Part shown: one piece after another, positions 1 to 9,060 of the stretch
Position numbering within the stretch: the stretch's first letter is position 1
How the letters are laid out: each line of letters starts with the position of its first letter
Source: Nocardiopsis endophytica
Lineage (GTDB): Bacteria; Actinomycetota; Actinomycetes; Streptosporangiales; Streptosporangiaceae
Reading direction: 5' to 3'
Length of the DNA stretch: 64,000 nt
NCBI RefSeq assembly: GCF_027706725.1
Contig: NZ_JAQFWQ010000006.1
Location: 48,965-112,964, forward strand
Notes under the pieces: generated by a model
What the model was told of the DNA's origin: nothing
The model's database searches: none
The model's input: the letters and a program-made list of their open reading frames with translations, nothing else
Position numbers and translations under genes: made by a program

Positions 1-2
1 CG

Positions 3-650
3 GCGCTGCGCGCCCTCGCCCCCCGGGTCGCCGGTGTGGCGGTGGTCACCGGCCGACCCGCGGAGACCGCGGTGGAGTACGGCCTGGACACCGTGCCCGG
101 AATCGTGGTGCTCGGCCACTACGGCCTGGAGCGGTGGGAGGACGGGAGCCTCACCTCCCCCGGGGCCGTACCGGGCCTGGAGGACGCGCGCGCCGCGATC
201 CCGGGGCTGCTGGAGGACCTCGGCCCCCTGCGCGAAGGGGTGCACGTGGAGGACAAGGGCAAGGCCGTCGCCGTGCACACCCGCCGCGCGGCCCGGCCCG
301 CCGAGGCGCTCGACGCCCTGCGCGAGCCGCTGGGCCTGCTCGCGGAGCGCGCGGGGCTCGCGGTGGAGCCGGGGCGCATGGTGATCGAGCTCCGGCCCCC
401 GGGGATGGACAAGGGGGCGGCGCTGACCGACCTGGTCGGCCGGGTCCGGCCCGGAGCGCTGCTGTACGCCGGCGACGACCTGGGCGACCTGCCCGCGTTC
501 ACGGCCGTACGGGAGCTGCGCGGCCGGGGCGTGCCCGGGGTGACGGTGTGCAGCGGCTCATCGGAGGTGCCCATGCTGGCCGGGCAGGCGGACCTCGTGG
601 TCGAGGGCCCCGAGGGCGTCGCCGTCCTGCTCGAGGGCCTCCTGCCCTGA
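3..650 (+). CDS. otsB: Trehalose-6-phosphate phosphatase, 5'-truncated by window edge
   Basis: HAD-superfamily phosphatase that would dephosphorylate trehalose 6-phosphate to trehalose in the OtsAB pathway. The reading frame is open from the first bases, so the N-terminus with the catalytic DxDGT motif lies outside the window. Seen here are the HAD motif II region 'VVTGRPAE', the conserved block 'ELRPPGMDKGAAL' that carries the motif III lysine, and the motif IV acidic pair in 'YAGDDLGDLPAF'. This combination is typical of OtsB rather than generic sugar phosphatases. The gene ends 32 bp before the convergent serine hydrolase gene. Whether otsA lies upstream cannot be seen. Confidence 0.88.
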   Translation, partial: ALRALAPRVAGVAVVTGRPAETAVEYGLDTVPGIVVLGHYGLERWEDGSLTSPGAVPGLEDARAAIPGLLEDLGPLREGVHVEDKGKAVAVHTRRAARPAEALDALREPLGLLAERAGLAVEPGRMVIELRPPGMDKGAALTDLVGRVRPGALLYAGDDLGDLPAFTAVRELRGRGVPGVTVCSGSSEVPMLAGQADLVVEGPEGVAVLLEGLLP

Positions 651-682
651 CCCGGGGCCGTCCTCCCCTCCCCTTCCTCTCC

Positions 683-1705
683 TCAGTCCCCGAAGCAGGC
701 GCGGACCGCCGCGCGCAGGTCGTCGAGGCCGGTGCGGCTCCGGCCGAAGTGCACCGCGTTGGTCAGCAGGCCCACGTACCTGCCGGTCTCGGGCTGGAGG
801 ACCAGGCTGGTCCCCGTGTACCCGTGGTGGTAGACCACCCCGTCGTCGCCCACGAGCCAGCCGAGGCCCCGGGAGACGCCGTCGGCGACCCGCACCGCCG
901 GACGCCAGCTCTGGCGCACGTAGCGCGGCGGCAGCAGGCAGCCCTCCTCCCCGGAGGCGCTGCGCAGCAGCTCGCGCGCGTAGGCGCCGAGGTCTATGGC
1001 GGTGCTGAAGACCCCGGCGTGCCCGGCGACGCCGCCCATGAGCCCGGCGGCCTCGTCGTGCACCACCCCCCACACGGGGGCGGCGCCGGGGATGCGGCAC
1101 TCGGTGGGGGCGACGGCGGGCGACCGCGGCAGGGGGCCGTACGTCGTGGCGGTCATGCCGGTGGCGTTCCACAGGGTGGAGACGGCCAGGTCCAGCGGGG
1201 TGTCCAGGAGCCGTTCGAGGATGAGCCCCAGAAGGATGAAGCCGCGGTCGATATAGCGGTACCCCTCCTCCTCCAGGGGCTCGGACAGGATCGACTCGGC
1301 GAGGTCCCTGTCGGTGCCGACGTAGCACTCCAGCCAGGCGACCGGGTTGAGACGGGAGGTGTGCGTGAGGATCTGCCGCGCGGTGACCTCCCCGCCCGCG
1401 TACGGCCCCCCGGCCACGTACCTGCCCAGCGGGGTGTCCAGCGAGAGGATCCCCTCGGCGGCGGCGCTGCCCGCCAGCGGCCAGGTGGCCATGACCTTCG
1501 TGAGGCTGGCGACGTCGTACAGCACGTCGGGCGCGGCCTGGACGTCGTCGCCGCCCTCGGTCACACCGCCGACGGCGACGAACTCCCACATGCTCCCGGT
1601 GCCGACCACGGCCGCGCCGCCGGGCAGCCACCCGGCGTCGACCATCACCTTGAGCACCCCCCGGATGTCGGCTCCGGTCTCGGCCACCCAATCGCCGTCG
1701 CGCAT
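683..1705 (-). CDS. Serine hydrolase, beta-lactamase/class C PBP-like family
   Basis: Protein of 340 residues with the beta-lactamase/transpeptidase fold (Pfam Beta-lactamase). The SxxK nucleophile motif is 'SLTK' (Ser67, Lys70), the YxN-like motif is 'YID' near residue 148, and an HxG-type third motif occurs in 'HHGYTGTS' near residue 293. There is no signal peptide or obvious membrane segment, so it is probably cytoplasmic or exported in a non-classical way. Families of this kind include esterases, D-aminopeptidases and 6-aminohexanoate-dimer hydrolases, so the substrate is not predictable. It is transcribed away from the next minus-strand gene with a 146-bp gap. Confidence 0.8.
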   Translation of the reverse strand: MRDGDWVAETGADIRGVLKVMVDAGWLPGGAAVVGTGSMWEFVAVGGVTEGGDDVQAAPDVLYDVASLTKVMATWPLAGSAAAEGILSLDTPLGRYVAGGPYAGGEVTARQILTHTSRLNPVAWLECYVGTDRDLAESILSEPLEEEGYRYIDRGFILLGLILERLLDTPLDLAVSTLWNATGMTATTYGPLPRSPAVAPTECRIPGAAPVWGVVHDEAAGLMGGVAGHAGVFSTAIDLGAYARELLRSASGEEGCLLPPRYVRQSWRPAVRVADGVSRGLGWLVGDDGVVYHHGYTGTSLVLQPETGRYVGLLTNAVHFGRSRTGLDDLRAAVRACFGD

Positions 1706-1851
1706 AGGACCCCCCTCGTACCCACTCCCCAGGTCAGGCGATACCCCCTGGTGGGACGCCCCTCACCCCGCGAGGGCACCGAATCCCCTCCCGACCTGGA
1801 CCGAAACCACGAAGGACACCGTTCCCGGCGCTTCCGGCGGCGGGAGGGGGC

Positions 1852-2811
1852 TCACTCCCCCCGCACGCCGTCGACCCGGTCCAGCTCGTCCGGGTCGACG
1901 GCGACCACCGGCTCATGGGAGTGGTGGTCGAGGAGCGTGCCGCGGCGGACGGCGGGACCGCCCAGGTCGATCATTCCGGTCGGATCCAGGGTGAACCCGC
2001 CGCCGCGCTCATAGAGCGCCGTCAGGGGCGCGAACATGTGCGGCAGCCCGGGCGCCGGCGCGCCGGAGGCGAGCACGGCCTCGAACTTGACCGACCACAG
2101 GGCGGTCTTCACCACCTGGGGCGGCAGTTCGCGCCCGATGAGCTCGCTCTCCACGCGCAGGAGCACGTCCTCGTCCACGGCCACCGCGGGGGCGACGATC
2201 TCCGCGACGTCGAAGAACGGCCACTTCCCCGCCTGGAGCAGCCGCCGCCACAGCGCGGCGCGGCGCAGGTATTCGCGCATGAGGCCGATCCTGGACGCGG
2301 CCGAATCCGGCCGTACGTCGTTCCAGTCGATCACCAGCAGGCGGTCGGCCTGCTCCTGCGCGGCGCGGCGGACCGCGGCGCCCTCCTCCGCCCCGCCGCC
2401 CAGCCACCCGGGAACCTGGCCGGGGTCGCGCGGGAAGCGCCGCAGCTCCTCAGGGGCGAGGTCCTCCACTCTGCGGGGGTCGAAGTGGGCGGGTGCGGAG
2501 TCGTAGTCGTAGGCGGCGTCGTAGGTGCGCGGAGGGGCGATTCGGAGCCGCAGGGTGAACCACGTTCCACGCCCCTCCCGGTACATCCCGCGCCGGAGCT
2601 TCTGCAGATCGAGCTGGGCGAGCATGGACACCTCCACCCGGACACGCTCCCCCGCGACGACGGCGGAGGCGCGGACCTCCTCCGCGTACCCCAGCCCACC
2701 GCAGTCCAGCCTGAGGGCCTCCCACCCGTCGGGCGCCGATGACACGAGCTCCAATGCGATCTCACTGAGCAGCTCGTGCTGCTGGTCCGGCCTCAGCGCC
2801 CAAGCGGTCAT
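1852..2811 (-). CDS. Hypothetical 319-aa protein, possible YezG-like immunity relative
   Basis: Uncharacterised soluble protein transcribed divergently from eccC, with 120 bp between the start codons. The ATG at 2811 is preceded by a good ribosome site (AGAGGAAG). The N-terminal half ('ELLSEIALELVSSAPDGWE', then a beta-rich stretch and 'AAYDYDSAPAHFD') resembles from memory the YezG/DUF600-type immunity proteins of type VII toxins. The C-terminal half carries 'LTALYERGGGFTLDP', a motif I associate with actinobacterial proteins near secretion loci. No catalytic motif, signal peptide or membrane segment is visible. A role as an ESX-linked immunity or accessory factor is inference from location and weak similarity. 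Confidence 0.55.
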   Translation of the reverse strand: MTAWALRPDQQHELLSEIALELVSSAPDGWEALRLDCGGLGYAEEVRASAVVAGERVRVEVSMLAQLDLQKLRRGMYREGRGTWFTLRLRIAPPRTYDAAYDYDSAPAHFDPRRVEDLAPEELRRFPRDPGQVPGWLGGGAEEGAAVRRAAQEQADRLLVIDWNDVRPDSAASRIGLMREYLRRAALWRRLLQAGKWPFFDVAEIVAPAVAVDEDVLLRVESELIGRELPPQVVKTALWSVKFEAVLASGAPAPGLPHMFAPLTALYERGGGFTLDPTGMIDLGGPAVRRGTLLDHHSHEPVVAVDPDELDRVDGVRGE

Positions 2812-2931
2812 GGCTTCCTCTTTCTCGTGATGGGGGGACCCGTCCCGTAGGATCCGCTGCGTCAAGGGATGTTCACAACGCGCCAGTACGGCACGCCACG
2901 CCCCGTTGAGCCCGCTTCGAGAGGAGTGCCG

Positions 2932-5900
2932 GTGACGACCCGCATCGTGCACCGCCCGGCCAGGACCGTGCACCCGCCCGCTCCCGAGGAGCCGCGCGAG
3001 GTCGAGGCACCACCGACGCTTCCCGACGGCAACGCCCAGCAGAGCCCGCTCATGACCGTCCTGCCCATGGTCGGGATGATGGCGTCGCTCACCATCATGA
3101 TGGTGATGCGGAACCCCGCGTTCATCGTCTTCGGCGCCGTCATCCTCGTCGTCGCCGTCATCGCCGCGCTGGGCATGTTCTTCTCCCGGCGCGGCCAGGC
3201 CGGGCGCCAGCGGCGCAACCAGCGCGAGCTGTACCTCGAATACCTGGAGGAGCTCCGGGACGACCTGAGCGCGGCCGAGCGCGCCGCCCGCGCCAAGGCC
3301 CGTCTGCTGGCACCGCCCCCGGAGGCGCTGTACGACATCGCCCGCGACCCGGCGCGCCTGTGGGAGCGGCGGCGCAGGGACCGCGACTTCCTCCGGGTGC
3401 GGCTCGGGACGGGCGAGGTGCCAGCGCGGCCGCTGCGGCTCGCCGACCGGGGCACCGCCCTCACCCCCACCGACCCGTTCATGGCGTCCGAGGCGTCGGC
3501 GGTCATCCGGCGCTTCGAGAGCGCGCCGGACATGCCGCTGACCGTCCCGCTGGACCGGGCCGGCAACGTCAGCATCATCGGGGAGCGCGGCGACGTGCTG
3601 CGGGCCGTGCGCGCGCTGGCGGCACAAGCGGCCGTCTTCCACGCCCCCGAGGACCTGGTCATCGCGGCCGCCTACCCCTCCGACGCCGCGGACGACTGGG
3701 AGTGGCTCAAGTGGCTGCCGCACGCCGCCGACGGGAGCACCCGGCTCATCGCGCAGGACCCCTCCGAGCTCGGGGCGCTGCTCGCCGACGAGCTCCGCGC
3801 GCGCACCGACCTCGCGGGGGAGATCCGCCGGGGCATGGGGCGCAAGGAGGCCTACGCCTCGATGCGGCGGCTGCTGGTCGTGCACGACACCTACGGCTCG
3901 GGGGCCCGCGAGCTCGCCCGGCCCGACGACGCGATCGTCCCGTCGGCCCTCGGGGCGACCGTGCTGCACCTGGTCGAGCGGCAGGTGGACGAGCCGGGGG
4001 ACGTCTCGCTGCGCATCACCGTCGACGGGGACACGGCCACCGTCGCGGACCTGCGGCCGGAGGACCCGGTGGCCGCGTCCGGCACCGTCGACGCGCTGCC
4101 TGCGGCCCAGCTCGAAGGGCTGGTGCGGATGGGGGCGCCGCTGCGGCTGTCGGCGGAGGCCGCCGAGGAGGCCGAGGCCGACGCCGGGTCCGTAGACTTC
4201 ACCGGGGCACTCGGCATCGGCGACCCGGGGGCGATGGACGTCCCCAGGCTGTGGGCGTCCCGGAGCGAGCGCGCCTTCCTCCGCGTGCCGATCGGGTTCG
4301 ACGGCATGGGGCAGCCGCTGGTGCTCGACCTCAAGGAGGCGGCGCAGCTCGGCATGGGGCCGCACGGGCTGTGCGTCGGGGCGACCGGGTCGGGCAAGAG
4401 CGAGCTGCTGCGCACGCTCGTGCTGGCGCTGGCGTCCACGCACGCCCCGGACGACCTGTCCATGGTGCTGGTGGACTACAAGGGCGGCGCGACGTTCGCG
4501 CCCTTCGAGGACCTGCCGCACGTCGCCGGGATCATGACCAACCTGGAGGACGACACCGCGCTGATCGAGCGCGCGTACGCGAGCCTGGCGGGCGAGGTGC
4601 AGCGGCGCCAGCAGGTGCTCAAGGACGCGGGCAACGTGGCGGGCATCGGCGACTACGCGTTCCTGCGGTCGAAGAACCCGGACCTGCCGCCGCTGCCGCA
4701 CCTGTTCGTGATCATCGACGAGTTCGGCGAGCTGCTGACCGCGCGGCCGGACTTCATCGAGCTGTTCCTGTCCATCGGGCGGATCGGCCGGAGCATCGGC
4801 GTGCACCTGCTCCTGTCGAGCCAGCGCATCGAGGGAGGGAAGCTGCGGGGGCTGGACACCTACCTGTCCTACCGCCTGGGGCTGCGGACGTTCTCCGAGG
4901 AGGAGAGCCGCACGGTCCTCGACTCCCCCGACGCCTTCCACCTCCCGGCGCTGCCCGGGTTCGGGTACCTGAAGGTGGACACGACCGTGTACCAGCGGTT
5001 CAAGGCGGGGTACGTGTCCGGGCCCTTCAAGGGGACGCTCGCGTCCGCCGCCGAGGAGGACGACAGGGCGCCGACGGTCATGCCCTTCGAGGCGTACAAC
5101 ACCGCCTCCGCCGACGAGCCCGGCCCGGAGGCGCCGTCGCCGGCCATGCCCGAGCGTTCGACCGGGCCGTCGCTGCTCGACGTGATGGTCGGGCAGCTCT
5201 CCCGGCACGGCACACAGGTGCGCGGGGTGTGGCTGCCTCCGCTCCCCGCCGCGACGCCGTTGGACGCGCTCTCAGGGGCGCCCGCGCCCGGTCCTGAGGG
5301 ACTGCGCCTGCCGGGTTCTCCCGAGCAGATGCACCCGCCCATCGGCCTCCTGGACGACCCGTCGAAGCAGTGGCAGGGGGTGTGGAGCCTGGACCTGACG
5401 GCGGCGGGCGGCCACGTGGCCGTCATCGGCGGGCCGCAGACCGGCAAGACGACCCTGCTGCGGACGCTGGTCACCTCCCTGGGGCTGACCCACACGCCGC
5501 GGCAGGCCGCGGTGTACTGCCTCGACCTGGTGGGGGGCGGGCTCCAGGCGCTCGCCGAGCTACCCCACGTGGGCGGGGTGGCCGGCCGCCTCGACCGGGA
5601 GCGCGTGCGGCGGACGGTCGAAGAGGTGCGGGGGATGCTGGAGCACCGGGCCGAGGTGTTCCGGGAGCGCGGGATCGACTCGGTGGAGCGGTTCCGCCGC
5701 ATGCACGCGCGCGGCGAGGTGCCGGAGCTGTCGGCGGCGGACGTCGTGCTCGTCATCGACGGGTTCGGCACGATCCGCAAGGACTTCGAAGAGCTGGACG
5801 AGCTGGTGAACGAGCTCCTGCAGCGCGGGGGCGGGTACGGCGTGCACGTCGTGGCGGCGATGCTGCGGTGGAACGACGTGCGGATGGCGGTGCAGTCGAC

Positions 5901-6885
5901 GTTCGGGCAGCGGATCGAGATGCGGTTGAACGACCCGTCGGACTCCACGGTCGACCGGAAGCTGGCGGAGACGTTCCCTGCGGACACTCCGGGGCGCGCG
6001 CTGACCGACGGCAAGCTGTTCGGACAGGTGGCGCTGCCGCGCATCGACGGGAAGACGGACGCCTCCGACCTCGGCGAGGCCGTGGAGAAGACGGCGCGCG
6101 AGGTGGCGGGGGCGTGGGGCGGCACGGTGGCGCCGGAGGTGCGCGTCCTGCCGAGGCTGCTGCGCGCGCGGGAGCTTCCGTCGGTCTCCCAGTTCCCCCG
6201 CACGGTCCCCATCGGTGTGGACGAGAGGCACCTGTCCCCCGTCGGGCTGGACCTGTTCAACGAGGACCAGAACCTTCTGGTGCTGGGCGACGGCGAGTGC
6301 GGGAAGACGAACCTGCTGCGGCACATCGCCGAGGGGCTCGTGGAGCGGTACTCCTCCGAGGAGCTGGTCTTCGCGGTGATGGACCCGAGGCGGACGCTGA
6401 AGAACGTGGTGCCGGAGCCGTACATGGGCGGCTACGCGAGCAACGCGCGTGTGTGTGCGGGGCTGGCCGGGGGCGTCGCCAAGGAACTCGAAGAACGCCT
6501 GCCCGACGACGCCGACCTGGACTCCGAGTCCGGCCACAAGGGGCCGCGGATCGTGGTCCTCGTGGACGACTACGACCTGCTGACGACGGCGGGGCAGAAG
6601 CCGCTGGCGGCGTTCGTGCCGTTCGTGTCCAACGGCAGGGACATCGGTCTGCACTTCGTGGTGGCCCGCAGGGTGGCCGGCGCGGCCAGGGGGATGTACG
6701 ACCCGCTCGTGCAGTCGATGCGGGAGATCGGCACGAGCGCCCTGCTGATGTCGGGCGACAGGGGCGAGGGCCAGATCTTCCCGAGGATCTACGCGGAGGC
6801 GCAGCCGCCGGGCCGGGGCAAGTGGATCCGGCGGGGGAAGTCCCCGCAGCTGATGCAGACGGCGTTGCGCGCCGACGACCAGTGA
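2932..6885 (+). CDS. eccC: EccC, type VII secretion FtsK/SpoIIIE-type ATPase
   Basis: Central motor ATPase of the ESX (type VII) system, fused form of about 1,317 residues. The GTG at 2932 is chosen because GAGAGGAG precedes it; an earlier in-frame codon at 2869 has no good ribosome site. Two membrane segments lie at about residues 40-90. Three ATPase domains follow, with P-loops 'GATGSGKS' (483-490), 'GGPQTGKT' (833-840) and 'GDGECGKT' (1119-1126). Only the first has the full Walker B with catalytic glutamate ('VIIDEFGE', D596-E597). The second reads 'LVIDGFGT' and the third 'VLVDDYDLL', so both lack that glutamate, in line with the family pattern where domain 1 drives transport and domains 2-3 bind substrate. 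It heads the plus-strand ESX genes. Confidence 0.95.
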   Translation: MTTRIVHRPARTVHPPAPEEPREVEAPPTLPDGNAQQSPLMTVLPMVGMMASLTIMMVMRNPAFIVFGAVILVVAVIAALGMFFSRRGQAGRQRRNQRELYLEYLEELRDDLSAAERAARAKARLLAPPPEALYDIARDPARLWERRRRDRDFLRVRLGTGEVPARPLRLADRGTALTPTDPFMASEASAVIRRFESAPDMPLTVPLDRAGNVSIIGERGDVLRAVRALAAQAAVFHAPEDLVIAAAYPSDAADDWEWLKWLPHAADGSTRLIAQDPSELGALLADELRARTDLAGEIRRGMGRKEAYASMRRLLVVHDTYGSGARELARPDDAIVPSALGATVLHLVERQVDEPGDVSLRITVDGDTATVADLRPEDPVAASGTVDALPAAQLEGLVRMGAPLRLSAEAAEEAEADAGSVDFTGALGIGDPGAMDVPRLWASRSERAFLRVPIGFDGMGQPLVLDLKEAAQLGMGPHGLCVGATGSGKSELLRTLVLALASTHAPDDLSMVLVDYKGGATFAPFEDLPHVAGIMTNLEDDTALIERAYASLAGEVQRRQQVLKDAGNVAGIGDYAFLRSKNPDLPPLPHLFVIIDEFGELLTARPDFIELFLSIGRIGRSIGVHLLLSSQRIEGGKLRGLDTYLSYRLGLRTFSEEESRTVLDSPDAFHLPALPGFGYLKVDTTVYQRFKAGYVSGPFKGTLASAAEEDDRAPTVMPFEAYNTASADEPGPEAPSPAMPERSTGPSLLDVMVGQLSRHGTQVRGVWLPPLPAATPLDALSGAPAPGPEGLRLPGSPEQMHPPIGLLDDPSKQWQGVWSLDLTAAGGHVAVIGGPQTGKTTLLRTLVTSLGLTHTPRQAAVYCLDLVGGGLQALAELPHVGGVAGRLDRERVRRTVEEVRGMLEHRAEVFRERGIDSVERFRRMHARGEVPELSAADVVLVIDGFGTIRKDFEELDELVNELLQRGGGYGVHVVAAMLRWNDVRMAVQSTFGQRIEMRLNDPSDSTVDRKLAETFPADTPGRALTDGKLFGQVALPRIDGKTDASDLGEAVEKTAREVAGAWGGTVAPEVRVLPRLLRARELPSVSQFPRTVPIGVDERHLSPVGLDLFNEDQNLLVLGDGECGKTNLLRHIAEGLVERYSSEELVFAVMDPRRTLKNVVPEPYMGGYASNARVCAGLAGGVAKELEERLPDDADLDSESGHKGPRIVVLVDDYDLLTTAGQKPLAAFVPFVSNGRDIGLHFVVARRVAGAARGMYDPLVQSMREIGTSALLMSGDRGEGQIFPRIYAEAQPPGRGKWIRRGKSPQLMQTALRADDQ

Positions 6886-6911
6886 CAGCGGTACCCGACT
6901 AGGAAACCTCC

Positions 6912-7301
6912 ATGAGCTACGACGTGGTCATTCTCGTGCCCGAGTTCCCGAAGAACCGCGACATCCTCGGGGCGATCAGCGACATCGACCCGCAGTTGCG
7001 GCTGCGGACGCGGCGCGGGGGCACAATCGTCGAGATCGCGGACCAGCAGGGGCGGTCCCTTGTGGCGTTCGAGCCGACACAGCAGGTGGACGTGCCCGGT
7101 GAGGCCGACCGCCTATTGGCCCCGGGGATCGCGGACGGGCTCCCGTCCCCCTTCTGGTGGATCGAGACGCGGACGAGGGCGCCGGAGGCGAGGTGGCTGT
7201 CGGACGCGTTCGCCGAGGGGCTCGTGAGGAGGCTGGGCGGAGTGGTCTGGCGGTCGAGCACCGATGACAGTACGGCCGACGCGAAGGGAACCCACCAGTG
7301 A
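6912..7301 (+). CDS. ESX-locus small hypothetical protein
   Basis: Soluble 129-residue protein beginning 26 bp after eccC with an AGGAAA ribosome site. It has no signal peptide or membrane segment. Its start ('MSYDVVILVPEFPKNRDIL') and alternating strand/helix pattern suggest a small alpha/beta fold. It ends in a GTGA overlap with the next gene, so the two are probably translationally coupled. Genes of this size following eccC occur in other actinomycete ESX loci, but I know no function. It is most likely an accessory factor of the secretion locus. Confidence 0.7.
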   Translation: MSYDVVILVPEFPKNRDILGAISDIDPQLRLRTRRGGTIVEIADQQGRSLVAFEPTQQVDVPGEADRLLAPGIADGLPSPFWWIETRTRAPEARWLSDAFAEGLVRRLGGVVWRSSTDDSTADAKGTHQ

Positions 7302-8389
7302 GCCTCAACCCCGCCGACCTGATCGCCATGGTCGAGAACGACGCGCCGGAGCACCACCCGTCGGTGGACCGGAGGGCGGAGGAGGCCGTGGTGATCGAGA
7401 TGGAGCGCCCGGTGGTGCCGCTGACGTCGTGGATCGCGGACGCGATCGCGGTGTTCGGGGCGGAGCGGAAGGCGATCCAGGTGATGACGCCGCCGACGTC
7501 CCGGCTGACGCACCCGCTGTGGGCGCTGCTGAGCGGGCCGGGGGCGCGGTGGGTGGTCGAGGATGCTGAGCGGGGCTACTTCGACGGGGTGAACGGGCTG
7601 CCGTTGGAGTGGGACGAGAAGAAGGGGTTCAGGCCCGTCCCTCAGGTGGCCGGCTCCGTCGCCCCGGTAGCGGGCTTCCAGGCGTCTCCCCAATCGCTCG
7701 CCGCCAGCGCAACACATGTCCTGGTCGACCTGACGGTCGAACACCCGGCGAGCGAGGACCTGGTGCTCGGTGGAGCGGCCGAGACGCTTGCATCCGCTCT
7801 GACGGGAGACCGCCCCGTCGGATGGAGCACCAATGAGCCGGCGGTGAAGGCCTGGGACCGCCGGACGGTGACCGACCTGTGCAGGAAGCGCGCGCCGAAG
7901 CCGTCCCGGTTGTTCGTGGTGGGCCCCCACGGGGCAGAGCGCCCGTTCATCGGCCCACTGACGGTGAAGCGCACTGGCGCAGGGCTCCTCGAAACCCTGT
8001 CCCTGGCCGTCGCAATCCCGCCGGGGCACGCTGTCCCTCACGACGACCTGATGCACGCGGTGGAACTGCTCGCGGCAGAGCGCTTGATCAGGACGATGGT
8101 GGTGAACACCCTCCCGGGCCGGGCGGACCTGACCTACGAGCCCCGCTGGCTGGGTGCGCCGGTGCCGTTCGGGATGGCCATCGGGCACTCACCGGTGGAG
8201 GAGATGGGGCTGGAGCACGCGATGTCGGCCCCGGTCCCAGGCATCAAGCTGGGCCCGGAAGATCGCACAGCCGTCTGGTACCCCCTGAACGAGACCGATC
8301 CGAAGAGGGCGTTCAGTTCATTGCAAGATCTCACCTTCCACCTCATGCAATCCACTAACAGGAATATTCAGAACACCCCACACACATAA
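7298..8389 (+). CDS. ESX-associated protein, DUF6177-like
   Basis: Protein of 363 residues whose GTG start overlaps the preceding stop codon by four bases. From memory it matches the DUF6177 family found beside eccC in actinomycetes ('SWIADAIAVFGAERKAIQV' near the N-terminus); the family assignment is tentative. No membrane segment, signal peptide or catalytic motif stands out. The last 80 bp, encoding 'MQSTNRNIQNTPHT', become A/T-rich like the adjoining immunity gene. The original C-terminus may therefore have been replaced or extended when the toxin cassette arrived. It ends 16 bp from the convergent immunity gene. Confidence 0.7.
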   Translation: MSLNPADLIAMVENDAPEHHPSVDRRAEEAVVIEMERPVVPLTSWIADAIAVFGAERKAIQVMTPPTSRLTHPLWALLSGPGARWVVEDAERGYFDGVNGLPLEWDEKKGFRPVPQVAGSVAPVAGFQASPQSLAASATHVLVDLTVEHPASEDLVLGGAAETLASALTGDRPVGWSTNEPAVKAWDRRTVTDLCRKRAPKPSRLFVVGPHGAERPFIGPLTVKRTGAGLLETLSLAVAIPPGHAVPHDDLMHAVELLAAERLIRTMVVNTLPGRADLTYEPRWLGAPVPFGMAIGHSPVEEMGLEHAMSAPVPGIKLGPEDRTAVWYPLNETDPKRAFSSLQDLTFHLMQSTNRNIQNTPHT

Positions 8390-8405
8390 TACAGGTACAG
8401 GAAAT

Positions 8406-9053
8406 TTAGAGTCGCGCCGTTACGTCAAACCCTTTTCCGTTGGCGTTGGGCTCGTAATATGCAACACCATATTTTTCAGGAGTTGCGAAGAACGTGCCTT
8501 CACCTTCTTCCAACTCTACATCGAGCACTTCCTCTACCCCTTTAATTGCAGATGCGAGTCGCGGAGCATTGCGGTGATACACATCGGGATGTGGCTCTCC
8601 AAAGAAATCATACCACCCCCAGATGTCATGCCTAATTTGCAGGCTTCCAAAGACTCCGAAATCAGTCGGGGAACAGTGGCACCAAATCAACTGGGGCTCT
8701 CGATAGATTTCTCCATCATGATCAGCCCAGCTCCCAGGGCCGAGAATTTCAATCCGCCCAACAACAGAGTCTTGGTGACCAGCAGGTCGACTATCATATA
8801 CTTTATCGACAACCTCATTGGAGGGTGTAGAGGCGCCGTGAATCCATACCACTGATTGGATACCGATACTGCCAACCCCCTCACGGCTCCATGTCAACTT
8901 CATCTCTGTGAGATCCATAAGTTCACGCTTTTCGAGCACCTGCGCGACAGCAAGCATGCAGTGAACGGAATACTCCAAGTAGTCATCCCCCTCTCTGTCA
9001 ATCCGCCAATCCCAAGATGCATACTCTCCAGGCGAGCTAAGAAGTCGAGTCAT
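8406..9053 (-). CDS. Probable immunity protein of the adjacent ESX toxin
   Basis: Soluble acidic protein of 215 residues with no family I recognise. It starts 7 bp after the stop codon of the toxin gene on the same strand, the usual place for a cognate immunity gene. It contains many aromatic residues ('DIWGWYDFFGEPHPDVYH') and a C-terminal 'EEGEGTFFATPEKYGVAYY' stretch. It has no signal peptide, fitting a role in neutralising a nuclease in the cytoplasm of producing or sister cells. Its DNA is clearly richer in A/T than the flanking ESX genes, which points to horizontal acquisition together with the toxin C-terminus. The function is inferred from position only. Confidence 0.72.
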   Translation of the reverse strand: MTRLLSSPGEYASWDWRIDREGDDYLEYSVHCMLAVAQVLEKRELMDLTEMKLTWSREGVGSIGIQSVVWIHGASTPSNEVVDKVYDSRPAGHQDSVVGRIEILGPGSWADHDGEIYREPQLIWCHCSPTDFGVFGSLQIRHDIWGWYDFFGEPHPDVYHRNAPRLASAIKGVEEVLDVELEEGEGTFFATPEKYGVAYYEPNANGKGFDVTARL

Positions 9054-9060
9054 CTGAATA

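Noticed and set aside
1852..5208. A very long open frame on the minus strand opposite eccC, which could be read as a giant protein
   Set aside because: High GC keeps antisense frames open. Only the part from 2811 downward has a ribosome site and protein-like sequence; the rest mirrors the eccC codons and is rich in Arg, Gly, Pro and His.
2932..6885. FtsK/SpoIIIE DNA translocase for chromosome segregation or plasmid transfer
   Set aside because: Three tandem ATPase domains, only two N-terminal membrane segments and neighbouring WXG100 and eccD genes identify EccC of the ESX system.
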